A stretch of 64,000 nt of DNA from Eumeta japonica (lineage: Eukaryota > Arthropoda > Insecta > Lepidoptera > Psychidae), in NCBI GenBank assembly GCA_005406025.1, contig BGZK01000184.1:62001-126000 (forward strand). The letters are read 5' to 3'. The position numbers and the translations under genes are program-made. Within the stretch, counting starts at the first letter, position 1. Each line of letters starts with the position of its first letter. Positions 45,916-57,000 of the stretch are shown piece after piece. Under the pieces are notes generated by a model. That model had not been told where the DNA came from, did not search any database, and saw nothing but the letters and a program-made list of their open reading frames with translations.

Positions 45916-46349
45916 ATGAAGTTAAATGGGAAACGTCAATAGTCCATTTTACTCAGGGAGCTTCTTATAAGCAAAGGATTTTTCAAAATTGAAGATGAAA
46001 TCGGGTATAAATGGTAATTATTTTCGTGACAACGTCTTAAATTAGGTTGCGGCTAGTCATATGAAAGTTAACGCTCGGTAACGTTGATACGAGAGAGGCC
46101 CGCCGAAGCGTCTCTCTCCCACTTATGATCGGTCTCGCAGATAGAGAATAAGCTTGCAAATGTATTGCAAGCCATTGTATGCATATTTGTATATAAATCG
46201 TATGTATGTAAATAAGTAAAATAAAATGTTAATATGAAATTCAGAGATTCTTTGTATAAATTAATGAAATATAATTGTATAAATAAATGTTTTAAATTGT
46301 ACTATTATTTCAACTATACGAATGAATATTCTATGATTTTACCACTCAA

Positions 46350-46410
46350 AGTCGTTGTCACGTAAAATTTCGCGTATACCGACTTACAGGCAACCAATTT
46401 TTATAAACCA
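46350..46410 (+). repeat. Interspersed repeat, family A tail
   Basis: TTGTCACGTAAAATTTCGCG followed by TATACCGACTTACAGGCAAC matches the tail of the 50 kb copy with about ten differences. It supports a dispersed family with a fixed 3' end. Another repeat tail (with CAGTTTCATAGTAATCGG) follows at 46430-46470. Confidence 0.6.
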
Positions 46411-47744
46411 TTCGATAATAACATAAGACCAGTTTCATAGTAATCGGAAGAATGGTTCAGGCACGCAAAAAAAAAGAAACAAAATATATAGTAATTGAAA
46501 AAAGTCTATGCCCATACAAAATTTGCTTACAATCCATTCCTGTGGTTCGTGGTTCAATCCTTCAGTGATTCATAAAACGGAAATCAAATACTTGAGAAAG
46601 AAAAAAGTATGTACGAACAGACGCTACAGATTTAAATAGATAAGGTATATTTAAAAAAATATCAAAAAATCCGTGGAAGATACTTTGTGACAGCTAATGG
46701 AGTGGGTCGCGGCATTATAAAGGACTGTAGTCTCCGCTCAGAAGGCTCCAGTGCCTGAGTCGGAATAAATGAGACTAACAAGGACTGATACAGCATTGGG
46801 AAAGCTGCCAGAAAGATATTTTAGATGCCAAATGGCCATGGTTATTGAACAGTTCCATAAACAATTTGGAAGAGTATAAATGTGTGAACATAGGTGAACT
46901 GTTTGTGATACGTTTTTTCCACACTGACCAAATAATCCTCGTATCATCGGCGTGCGATTGTGCTTAGTTTTTATTTCGACTCTTTTAATGGCGAAGTGCT
47001 GATTGTTTTTCATTTCGGAGTAGGTTTAAGATTGAAAAATAAAATATAACAGTTTTAAATACCCTAAAACAAACGTGTTAGTCAATAAAGGTTTGGCTTT
47101 ATTTTTTATCATCGTATTAAATTTTTCTTTATTTCCTATCAAGAAAATGCTAAATTGCAATCGGCAAATATGTTGCTTTCGAGCAATTCTTTTTGAAATC
47201 GTGCATTTATTACATTTTAAAATTTCAATTCTCCTTGACGTTATGAAATTATCTCAGTCATAGCCCAAGTATATTTCTCATTAAAAACGTTGGAACCAAT
47301 TAGCATATGTAAATTCAATTATAAAATATCATCATGACAGAATAAATTCCATTCCTCCGACGTCGCCGAAGGACGCGGAGGCGCTATAAGGATTTATTTT
47401 CCGTTTCCTCCGATTTCATGCAGAAAATAAAGCGTAAATAAAATCTCGATTCATCGCCAGTAACAGAATCGTACTACACTGGAACTGGAATAACGCTTGC
47501 AATGTAAGTCATTCTTTGAGGCGACCATAAGTCGAAGAAAACTAGCCTCCGAGGCGAAACATCCCGCCCGTCTCGTGTGCTGTCTGACTTGTCAAATGGG
47601 ATTTTTTTATTCTCTTATATTTATTTTCATTGCTTTTTGCGGCTTCTGCATTGTTCTTTAGAATTATTTTATTTTATTTACACAATACGTTTGCTTTGTC
47701 TGCAATATTATTTACATAATATGAGTATATTGTATTGTGATTTC

Positions 47745-48060
47745 AAAGAACAGCATGGTCTAAAAGTAGATGTTAGGACTAGAACAGAAAAATACATATT
47801 GAGGTGGTTTGGCCATCTTAAAACAATGACTTGAAGTAGATCGACAAACTAATCTTTTAACCAATTGTGTCGAAGGAGGGTCGGCAAGGGTTGCCCTAGA
47901 AAATTATATGCCTAGCAAATTAATGAGATATTAGAGACAGTCAAAATTTAAAGCACTCGATAACGACGAGCTTGCATCAAGCGATAGATGGTTATCATTG
48001 AAGAACGAGAGATATGCAAAGACAGTACAGAGTCTATACATGTGGTTTGGTTATCAAAAG
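47745..48060 (+). pseudogene. LINE 3' coding end, copy 2
   Basis: The reading VRTRTEKYILRWFGHLKTM is the best-preserved version of the family's RWFGH motif. RRVGKGCPRKLYA and RRACIKR follow across stops. It lies directly upstream of the four-unit tandem array at 48107. Confidence 0.8.
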
Positions 48061-48106
48061 TGATAAGATTTTATATAAAATTTACTCAAGGTGTTTTCAA
48101 AAGTTC

Positions 48107-48600
48107 CGACACGGAATCGTCTGTAAATGGTTATAGGCCACTTATAACGTATAGAATGTAAAAATATATTTGTATGGATGTTTGTCATACGCTGACCGTT
48201 GGGCAGATTGAAACTTTAACTATTCGACACGAAATCGTTTCTAGAAGGTTATAGGCCCTATATAATATAAAAAATGCAAAAACATATTATGTTTGTATGA
48301 ATGTTTTGTCAAACGCTGGACGGATTATAATTGAGACTTTGACCATTCGATGCGGAATTATTTGTAGATGGTTATAATATTAATAATATAAAAAGTGTTA
48401 AAGGATGTTTGTATGGATGTTTTTCACACGCTGACGGCTGGATGGATTGTAATTGAAATTTTAGCCATTCGACGCAGAATCGTTTTTAAAGGACTATAGG
48501 CTATTTATAATTAAAAAAAAAGTAAATGTAGTTTTTATACGAATATTTATTATACACTGACGGGGAAGGACGGATTGTAATCAAATTTTGCATATAGATA
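48107..48600 (+). repeat. Tandem array, four ~120-bp units
   Basis: Units start at 48107, 48225, 48348 and 48470 (periods 118, 123, 122) with variants of CGACACGGAATCGT. Each then has GGTTATAGGCC-like, GTTTGTATGGATGTTT-like, ACGCTGACGG-like and GGATTGTAATTGA-like blocks. The array follows the LINE fragment at 47745. Divergence between units is substantial, so it is an old array. Confidence 0.9.
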
Positions 48601-48764
48601 GATTATGTTCTCAAATAGGATATAAGATTAAAAGAATATCATTATATCGTGTTATATAACAAGATTACCTTTTATGTAAAAAATGTGCAAATACAAGTAA
48701 AATTAGTATTTATATCGTTTCGAAGTCCGTTCATTATTAAATAATAATTTGTTATTGCTACCAT

Positions 48765-49045
48765 TAATGTCCAAGGGAGGACCAAGATCGGTATTGAGAC
48801 TGGCATTGAAATTTAGAGCGGGACGGGAACCGGACCCGGCATTCGAACCAGAATTGACATCGAGGACAGGAGCATGATCCCATGATCCATGACCATGATT
48901 CAAAATTGAAAGAAAATCGGCCTATATAAAATATGAAAGAATTCATTTTATGTCCACGGGAGTAAAACCGAGAGCACATGTGAATAATAAAAAGGATGCC
49001 AAATTTAAATTTACGGTCAGCGAAGCGGGCGGGTTACCCTTAGTA
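48765..49045 (-). repeat. Hexamer-array repeat family, minus-strand copy
   Basis: On the minus strand the head (49035-49015, CCCGCCCGCTTCGCTGACC) is followed by the array at 48905-48768, read on plus as GGACCAAGATCGGTATTGAG and GGGACGGGAACCGGACCCGG. The ORFs here are array-derived. Confidence 0.6.
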
Positions 49046-50074
49046 ATATATGTAATTGTTTATGGGTATTAAACCGTATTTAAGAAATATTAAAGAGAGA
49101 TTTTTCAAAATCTACCCGGCGAAATCAGTTCCTTTTTTTTTAGAGAGTTTAAGTTGATTAGACATTTTTCTGATACCGTAAATGGCGTTTGGAGCGATTT
49201 ATCCGTTCGAACGTTATGAAAGATTTACACCACACACGCACGCACGCATGCATAAATGCACCATTCGATTTTTGTAAATAGATCTGAAAACAGTAACATC
49301 AACATTTTCTTAAAAAATATTCAGTTTCATACCGGAAAATCAACAAAATGTCTTTAAATTAGAAACATCTACAAAAAATATTTAGATATATTGTTGAGGT
49401 ATGTACGACATTTATGACGACGGTCTCATACATTTATGCATAATCTTATAAAATTTCACTTATCACATAATCGTCGCTCCTAGTAAATCACAAAGACTCT
49501 ACGAATTATATTAACTGACATTATCGTTTTTGATTTTAATGTATGATTTAAGGTCGGGGAAAAAGTTTTTTTCTTTATTTTTATACGAATTCAAAATAAC
49601 TTTTCATCATATTTTATTTACATTTAATAATAATATGCATATATGCCATTTTGTTCAATAACTTTTTGTCATTTTGTAGGTAGTAATATAATAATATCCC
49701 ATTGCTGTAGGAATTTCGGGACTACTGATCAAAAACTGCGACAAGTAGTTTTGACAGTTTTCTTTTGATGTTGACCTACCATTACTCAAAGAATTCTGAA
49801 GTTACTGAAACAGGTGAAAATCTAAGGGTGCATGGTTAGTATTAGATGATGGATACATTGACACTTTTCAAGCAAACTCACTCAAGTTTCGCTATAGTCT
49901 GTGTAGGTTACTTGCATTTTGACCATTATCTTTTTCGCACGTACTTTTCGTAGGTATTCGATCAATCTTTTCAAAATCAGTTCGATTTCATTACGTTTCA
50001 ATAGAGAATTGCAAATGAGTACATGATTCATTATATTTCTTTCAGTCAGTTCGTTTAGAACTTAAGTATCGAAC

Positions 50075-50475
50075 TTTTTGACGTGATAACGTCTTATAAA
50101 TCGATGAACGCCGACTGCACTCACGAAAAAGCATGACTCATTGTCGCGTTCCGCCTGAACTGAGCGTGCGAGCGAGAGCGCGGAACAATAGAAAGGCACG
50201 ATCGGCCTAAGCGTTCGGCTTGTGACGCATCTATCTGTATACTGTATAATTTTAGTAGAAAAATATTTGAATTAACGAGTGCAAATAAATGTTAATTTAT
50301 CGTAAACATTGTCATTTTCAATTAATTCCTTCTTTTTATTATACAAAATTATGATAATTCAATGATAACAATTCAATTCAATTCATAAAATAATACAATT
50401 TTTCATCAATGTTTTCTTATGACATTATCACGGAAAATTATCGTCCGTAAACCGACTTTACAGACAACTAATTTT
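50075..50475 (+). repeat. Interspersed repeat, family A copy 2 (head and tail)
   Basis: The head matches 9685-9783 and extends through a GC-richer segment to about 50225. About 190 bp later a tail reads TTATCACGGAAAATTATCG then TAAACCGACTTTACAGACAA. That tail matches 46350-46400. The element abuts a mariner remnant starting at about 50485. Confidence 0.6.
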
Positions 50476-50484
50476 TTGTATATC

Positions 50485-50785
50485 CAGCTGTTTCCAAATG
50501 GGTCTAAACTGTTTTTTCAATCCCCAGGCCTTAATATATGCTATAAGAACAGATGTGCCGATATTGCTCTACTTTTTCCAAAATGGCATCGAATTTATCC
50601 GTAATAAGTCAACCAGAGCGAGGTTCATTTTTGGCATCAAAATTACCGGACTGAACCAGTTTTATGCTACATCTTGCCGACACTGCATTAAGTCCATGAA
50701 AATCAAAAAATTTTTTACGGCTTGCGTCGTAGTTTTTCCTTTTTTTGTGAAAAAATTTCAAAACTTATCTGATTTCTAGGTTACA
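50485..50785 (-). pseudogene. Second mariner remnant, transposase N-terminal part
   Basis: Minus-strand blocks across frames read KKGKTTTQAVKNFFDFHGL, SGNFDAKNEPRSG, LITDKFDAILEKVEQYRHI and THLETAGYTKN. These match the helix-turn-helix N-terminus of a mariner transposase (RSGNFDVKDEPRSGRP; ILEKVEQDRHISSYDIA; HLKKAGYTKK). It carries stops and is cut off after the N-terminal region. This is a different mariner subtype from the 33 kb element. Confidence 0.75.
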
Positions 50786-51565
50786 TTCACTAATTTTGGT
50801 GGACAAAATAATGAAAATATGGACACCCATTTTTATTTTGTTTTTTTTTATAAAATGTCATTTATTTAATGGTATCAAAACTAGCCAGATACAAATAGGA
50901 CAACCAACGAAATTTTACTGCTACGTTTTACTTATAAAATACAAAAAAAAAACTTTTTTGCGACCTAATATTTACATTCAAAATGAAAAAAATACAAACT
51001 ATTTAATAAGAATACCATAATCATATAAATAAGACACCTTAACATGTATTTCTATTATACAAAAATACATTTATTTTCTACGCCGATGATGTTTATACAA
51101 TAATATAATATATAAACATTTTCACAACTGATGTGAGTGATTTATTTAGATTTGTTACATGTCATATTTTTTTATTAATGTGATATCTGTTAGAGCTAAC
51201 AACATATCCATAAAAGTGCTCTAAATGGAGTTGAAATATTTTTTTACATTACGTCGAAAAAAGTCACGGAAACCATTTAACCATTATTGAATCGTCCTTA
51301 AAAGCTTTAAACATTGTTTCAGAATATTTCAATATTCAGGTCGTCGAGTTCTAAAAATGTGAAATTTAAGAAATTATCCACTTTCGCGCGTCACTGGATA
51401 CGAATTATTAAAATTGAGCTTTGAAAAAGTTGTAACTGAAAAGTAGATCTACTTTAAAGTCAAAGTTGAGATTTTCACAAGCTTTTTGTTCACTTTCACC
51501 TGTTTCGATGTCTGTAATCAACCCTGACTATACTTAATAATTATATATAACCTATAATTAACCTG

Positions 51566-51840
51566 GACATGGCTGCTTTACCCAGCGTTAGCTCCCGGCG
51601 AGGGAACTCCTCAACGACAAACGGCACTGGCGCGAAACTTTGTATGTATATGAATTTAATTGCCATAGCCTTTTCTAAACATTATCATGACATGGCTGCT
51701 TCACCAGGGTTGGCTCTCGGCAAGGGAACTACTCAACAATGAACAGCACAAAGACGAAATTTTGTATATGCATTTAATGTTATAGCTCGTTCTAAACACT
51801 ATCACGAAACGGCTGCTACACCCATGGTTGACTCCCTTTA
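51566..51840 (+). repeat. Tandem repeat, 2.3 units of ~120 bp
   Basis: GACATGGCTGCTTTACCCAG begins unit 1 at 51566, GACATGGCTGCTTCACCAGG unit 2 at 51689, and GAAACGGCTGCTACACCCAT a partial unit 3 at 51806. The units share GAGGGAACTCCTCAACGA-like and CTAAACATTATCA-like blocks. Confidence 0.9.
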
Positions 51841-53199
51841 AACGAATGCAAGCGAATCCGGGGGCAAACGCTTACTTTATAATTCTGAATTTAAAAGTGA
51901 CTATAAGGGTTTAGTCATTATTATCAATATATAACATTGATAATAATTACTAAGCTAGTCATATTACTACCATACAATATTAAAAAGTAAATAACCTTAC
52001 AAAAAAATTAAAAACAAGCTTTATGTTAGAAAGAAAGAGTAAAACATTAAAAGTAAACTTATCTGGATTGGAAACAAACCATTTTAACGACATTAAAATG
52101 CCTTTTTTTGTCAACCATTATGTTACCCGAATAGACACGTGTTATATTTGATAGCAGGAGAGAAAAGTAGTACACGATTTTTTCTACTATTATAATGTTT
52201 TGACAAAAAAGAAGTAACTTTAATGTCGGTCAACGGTTAAAATGTAGAAAATGGCTTGGTTCCGATCGAAATAAGTTTACTTAAAAATTTTTAGTAGTTT
52301 TCCATAATATAAAATCTTGCTCGTTTCAAAAAAAAATACGTTGTTTTATGTATGACTCATGATTAAATAATAATATCAAATCATATTCAAAGTTTCTTTA
52401 TTGTCATGTGTTATAAAATAACACTTGAAATTCGTCATCAATTTATGCAACTTTATATTTTACCATTCGTTTGAGAGGCAGTTTTCTCCCAAGAAAGACG
52501 AGCAAGAAACATAAGGATAGCTCTTTTTAATTTCCTCGTGCATATTCAAAACAAATACAAGACCATTGATGATCGAAACGGCTTGATAAATAGTCGAACC
52601 GCTTATATTCCTGGATATTTGTCTCCTAAATATTCGGAAATTGTAAATACCTTTTTTTATTGAATAATTGTTTAGTAATGCTTATAAATTAATATTAGTG
52701 TAAATCTTGTATATCCACAGGGAACCCATAGAACATGCGCACAGAAAGAGCTCTAAATCAATTTTTGAGTAACATGTAAAAACAAATTATTCCTATTCTG
52801 GTACTAAGTTCATGTCGATCACTATTACTCTTAAACATTTCTACATTTATATGTATTAATTTCTATATATGAATTGGTTTGCCAGAGTTAAAAATTCAAT
52901 TTTCTTAAACTTATTTTTAAGAGATACGCCAGGTTTGAGTTTGTAAATCGCGCAAACGGTCCTTTTTGCCAAAATTTTATGAATAGCCACAGCAGCAATA
53001 TATCCAGAGCGAGGTACTATACGACATCAAGCTATGGAAACAGACAAAATAAAGTAATATAGCAGTTTCGATGTTTGATAAATTTCGTATTTTTTGTCGG
53101 CATAGGCGGCAGGTGGTCTTTTCGCCAACTTACTGATATGAAAAGAAGCCTATTATTTGAAGTAATTCGCAGGAATACGTTAGCTTACAAACGCCAATT
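51841..53199. other. Non-coding
   Basis: AT-rich sequence leading into the LINE RT remnant. A short GCATAGGCGGCAGGTGGTCT motif at 53100 resembles a lepidopteran repeat piece. Nothing else is recognised. Confidence 0.4.
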
Positions 53200-54030
53200 T
53201 TTCATTAAGTACTAACATAGTTCCTAATCTATATCTTACATTTGTAATGAGAATTTTATACAGTGTGTTTTCATTTCATTAAGAAGGATGTTATTTGTGG
53301 TAAACCATTTATTTCCTCAGAGATAGCATTATTCACATCGTCATAAGCGGGCTTATGTTCTTATGTTTTTCTTAGTTTAAACAAAAAAGAATTGTCATCT
53401 ACAAACAGTACTATATCATAAACATCCTTCACAAGGCTAGTTAAGTCGTTTACATAGGCTAAAAAGGGAAAGGGACCAAGAATTGATTCCTGTGATACAC
53501 CCATGTTGACTGTAGCTTTAAATGATCTTATGTCATTGATATCACCCCTCTGAACTCTGTTACTCAAATATGATTTCAGAAGACCGAGTGTCTGGCCTAT
53601 TACTGTTAGTGTCGTAATTTCCTGATCGGAATTTAAAATCCAAACACAATGAAATGCTTCAAAAAAAATTGTAAAATACGCAAAGTGCGTTTTACGAACC
53701 CTATGAAGCTCCAAAAATTTGTAGCAAGTTCAACGTCAGCATCGATTATTGAGCGACCGGACCGACTAAAACCAGAGTGTATATTAGATATAATTTACTA
53801 TTATAAAAATTTACCAAAAACTGATTTAGGATTAAGTTTTCGGTTTTTTTTTCTAAGTATCGACAATATAGATGTAGGTCTAAAGTTGTTGGAGTGTACT
53901 GCAGGACCGCCTTCAAATAAAGGAATTACTTTAGGAATTTCTTTCATTAAATCGGGAAAAACGCCTTCATCTAGACAGTCGTTATAGATAAATTCCAATT
54001 GCGGCGCAAATGTGCAATGCAATCTGTAAT
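53200..54030 (-). pseudogene. Non-LTR retrotransposon reverse transcriptase, inactivated
   Basis: Minus-strand blocks in RT order: DEGVFPDLMKEIPKVIPLFE then NNFRPTSILS (fingers); FEAFHCVWILNS where SKAFDxVxH is usual (the catalytic Asp is replaced by His); SYLSNRVQRGDINDIRSFKA then VNMGVSQESILGPFPF (usually GVPQGSxLGPxLF); IVLFVDDNSFLF (usually FADDTxL). ISEEINGLPQ and LITNVRYRLG follow downstream in other frames. It resembles a jockey-type LINE. Frameshifts, a deletion between fingers and palm, and altered catalytic motifs show it is dead. Confidence 0.85.
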
Positions 54031-57000
54031 GGAGTTTACAAATCCAATTCGTGACGGAATAAAAGTTGAGACCTCAAAAAGTCCAATGTATAAAAAAAAT
54101 AGTAAGTTTAATAAAATGATTCTAGAGCTGTTTTCATTTAATTTAGTTTTTAGCATTAAGACTTAAAAATCTAAACGTAAAACTTTTAAATGAGTAACAT
54201 AGCTAGATTTGAAACTGCCTTGTCTAGCTAGTTAGTTTTTATTTTCTCTTTATTATAATTGAAACTAAAATACTATTTTCAGGGTTTTTTTAATAAATTT
54301 GTCAATTGTTTAGAAACGAGTGATGATAGATAGTATCTACATAAGTGACTGAAGCTACTACACTCCACTACATATGAAATTTCTCGAAAAAATATGTAAC
54401 GATATTTTAGACGTGTGTGTACAAGTTTGTTTTTCGTCTCTGCGTTTGTTGTAACCCTTTCTCTCATAAATTCTTAGTAGAGAAAGCTGTTTGAAATATA
54501 TATATCATAGTTGATGGAGATTTAAAAAAATTGGATTTTGGTTTGGTTTCTCTAGTAATAGAGTTAGATATTAATAAAATAATACAATAATGATTCATTA
54601 AAATTATAATTACTTAGATATTTTAAACTAAGATCTTAAAATGAGTCAGTATCCAATAAAATGAAAATACATTTATATCTAGATCTTTCAAAATCACTAA
54701 ATAGTCTACTGATTTAGGAAACGAAGTTATTCAGCGTTTTTTTTATAAAGTCAAAGACACATCACAAAAAACCAGATTACTATGATAATTTTCATCAAAA
54801 ACAAATATTTAACACACAGATAAAAGAGTTCGGAATGATAAACATGTTTTCAATGGATTAATCAAAAAATACAATGAAACACAGTTTTCATAAGTAAGAA
54901 TTTCATTGATCATTTTAGAATTTAAAAATAAAATTGGTGGCACGAACCACTTGTGATGAGTTTAAGTAGTTTAGTGCCATGAACGGATCACGAACGAATT
55001 CAATTTTACGGTCCACGAACAGTAAGAAGCTTCAGTCGGCAAAGTTGTTTTATTAGATAGATTAGAGTAAAAGAATAAAATTGTGTGTCCTAATCTTTAA
55101 GAAATTTTGATGATATTTTATTTTAAAAATTATAGAATGCAGCATTCATAGAGTAACAATTAGAAAAGAATAAATAAATAGCGTAATAATTAGAAAAATA
55201 AAATAAAACAGAGATAACTAGGATAAGATAAGCAATCTGAAGTCAAAACTTTAGATACTATTGCTTTTTGTCATTGTTCATATTTTATTTTATCCATAGT
55301 GCTTTAGTATAATTAAAATCTTAATACTGCAAATAAACACAGTTTTACATTCCACACTTTTCAGAAATTATACTATAGAAGCATTAGTAGTATAAGAATC
55401 AGATGAGAGTGACACATATATTGATAACTACGAGAAGATACGCAGTCTAAAGTCAAGGTAGACTTTTAGATATTATTTTTTATCTGTGCTCAAATTTTAT
55501 TCTGTTCAAGCTTCTTAAATATAAAACCACCTAATAATATCTTAATATTTTAATTCTACATATTGTTCAGTTTCACACACGTCTTTTTCACCAGCTTATC
55601 AGTTCTAAACTGAGAGTAATTTCCCTGAGTCTTCAAAGGACGAACTGCACAGAATGCGTGGTAACACAGCATAGCTTTGTAAGCCCGTGTCGCACATCAC
55701 GCGCGTCTGCCAAAACACGGAGTAGGTGTGTTCCCGACACAGCGGAACGTTTCGCACGAACGTGTTCTGTGAGACAACATTTCGTGGAATTTTCGCGCTG
55801 TGGAATAAAGTTTCGGAATGTCGTAAGATCGAAAATCCTCAATAAAATGAACAATGCTTAATAATTCTACTTATATATTATATAAATTCACGTTCGGGTA
55901 TAATTGGATGATCAATTTTAAATAACAAATACGTTATTTGATAAGACATGATGCAATTGCGCAGACGCTTTAAAATCGAAGGTCTATATTTATCGCTTTT
56001 ATTTTATTTCGGACAGAAGTAATAAATACATAGAGGCCCCTTATAGATTATTCAATGTGTATTATTCACGTTTTTCTCTTAGCTATCTCTAAAATATAGT
56101 AAATAATAATTGCCTGTCTTCGTAGTCGCCGTGTACACTTTTATCTTTACTTTTTTTATTATGAGAATCAGGCAATTATGATAATGTAATTTTTATTCTA
56201 ACATTACGCCAACCATATACAGGCTTGTAACACATTCTTAACATAACCAACGAAATAGAACATCGTCAAGTACCCGGCCGTAAGCGCTTGACAAACAACG
56301 CTTGTACGCAACCTGAGCGCCGTTATCGGAACCATCTCGCGCGGAATTCGAGGACCGCTTTATGCCCCATTTGAAAACAAACAGGGTGATTGATACGTTT
56401 ATCTCAATGTAAAAAATCGGTCAGGTGCGAAGTAAATTAGCGTGGAGAGGGATCCGTATGATTAATATGTTATCTGTAATGTTTTGTTTTTAAATTTGAC
56501 GCATGCGGTAACTGAAATAACCGTTCTCTTCTTCAAGGTCTCGATAGTTTCGCAGAAAAGACCTTAGCAACAAGCCTTTTCATTTGGTATGTCACATATT
56601 GCAACTTGTAAGACTCTTTTCTTAATTTTATAACTCCCCTTAAAGTAAATCTCTTTATTCAAAATTTATTTACATTAAATTTCCACGTCTAGGTCATAGG
56701 AATTCACATTTTTACCATTGATTTAATAAAGTAAATTTAGAGCAAACTTGCTGTGATTTACAGATAGATATAGACAGAAACATGACTGATCCTATAATAG
56801 CTTCGTTTCTTTTTTCCTTCAATCGCACGGCGTCCTAAAATATTAAAAAGGCATTTAAATAACGACAATGACCTACAATTAACTTAGAATACGTTCTGTG
56901 TATAATTATAACAACGAAAATGTTTTTGTCAATCGCCTCAATAGACGCTCTGCTTCTGGTGTAGTGAGCTACAGGTCTAGTTTTATAATTGAGCTGTTAA

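Larger units (their letters stand above)
44061..47744. other. Non-coding between repeats
   Basis: Decayed repeat tails lie near 44190-44420 and 46430-46600. A minus frame of 91 codons at 46738-47013 is open but has no recognisable motif. Patches of moderate GC at 46090-46150 and 47345-47400 are unassigned. Confidence 0.4.

Noticed and set aside
53649..53987. 112-codon plus-strand ORF
   Set aside because: Shadow of the minus-strand RT remnant, where motifs are in the expected order.
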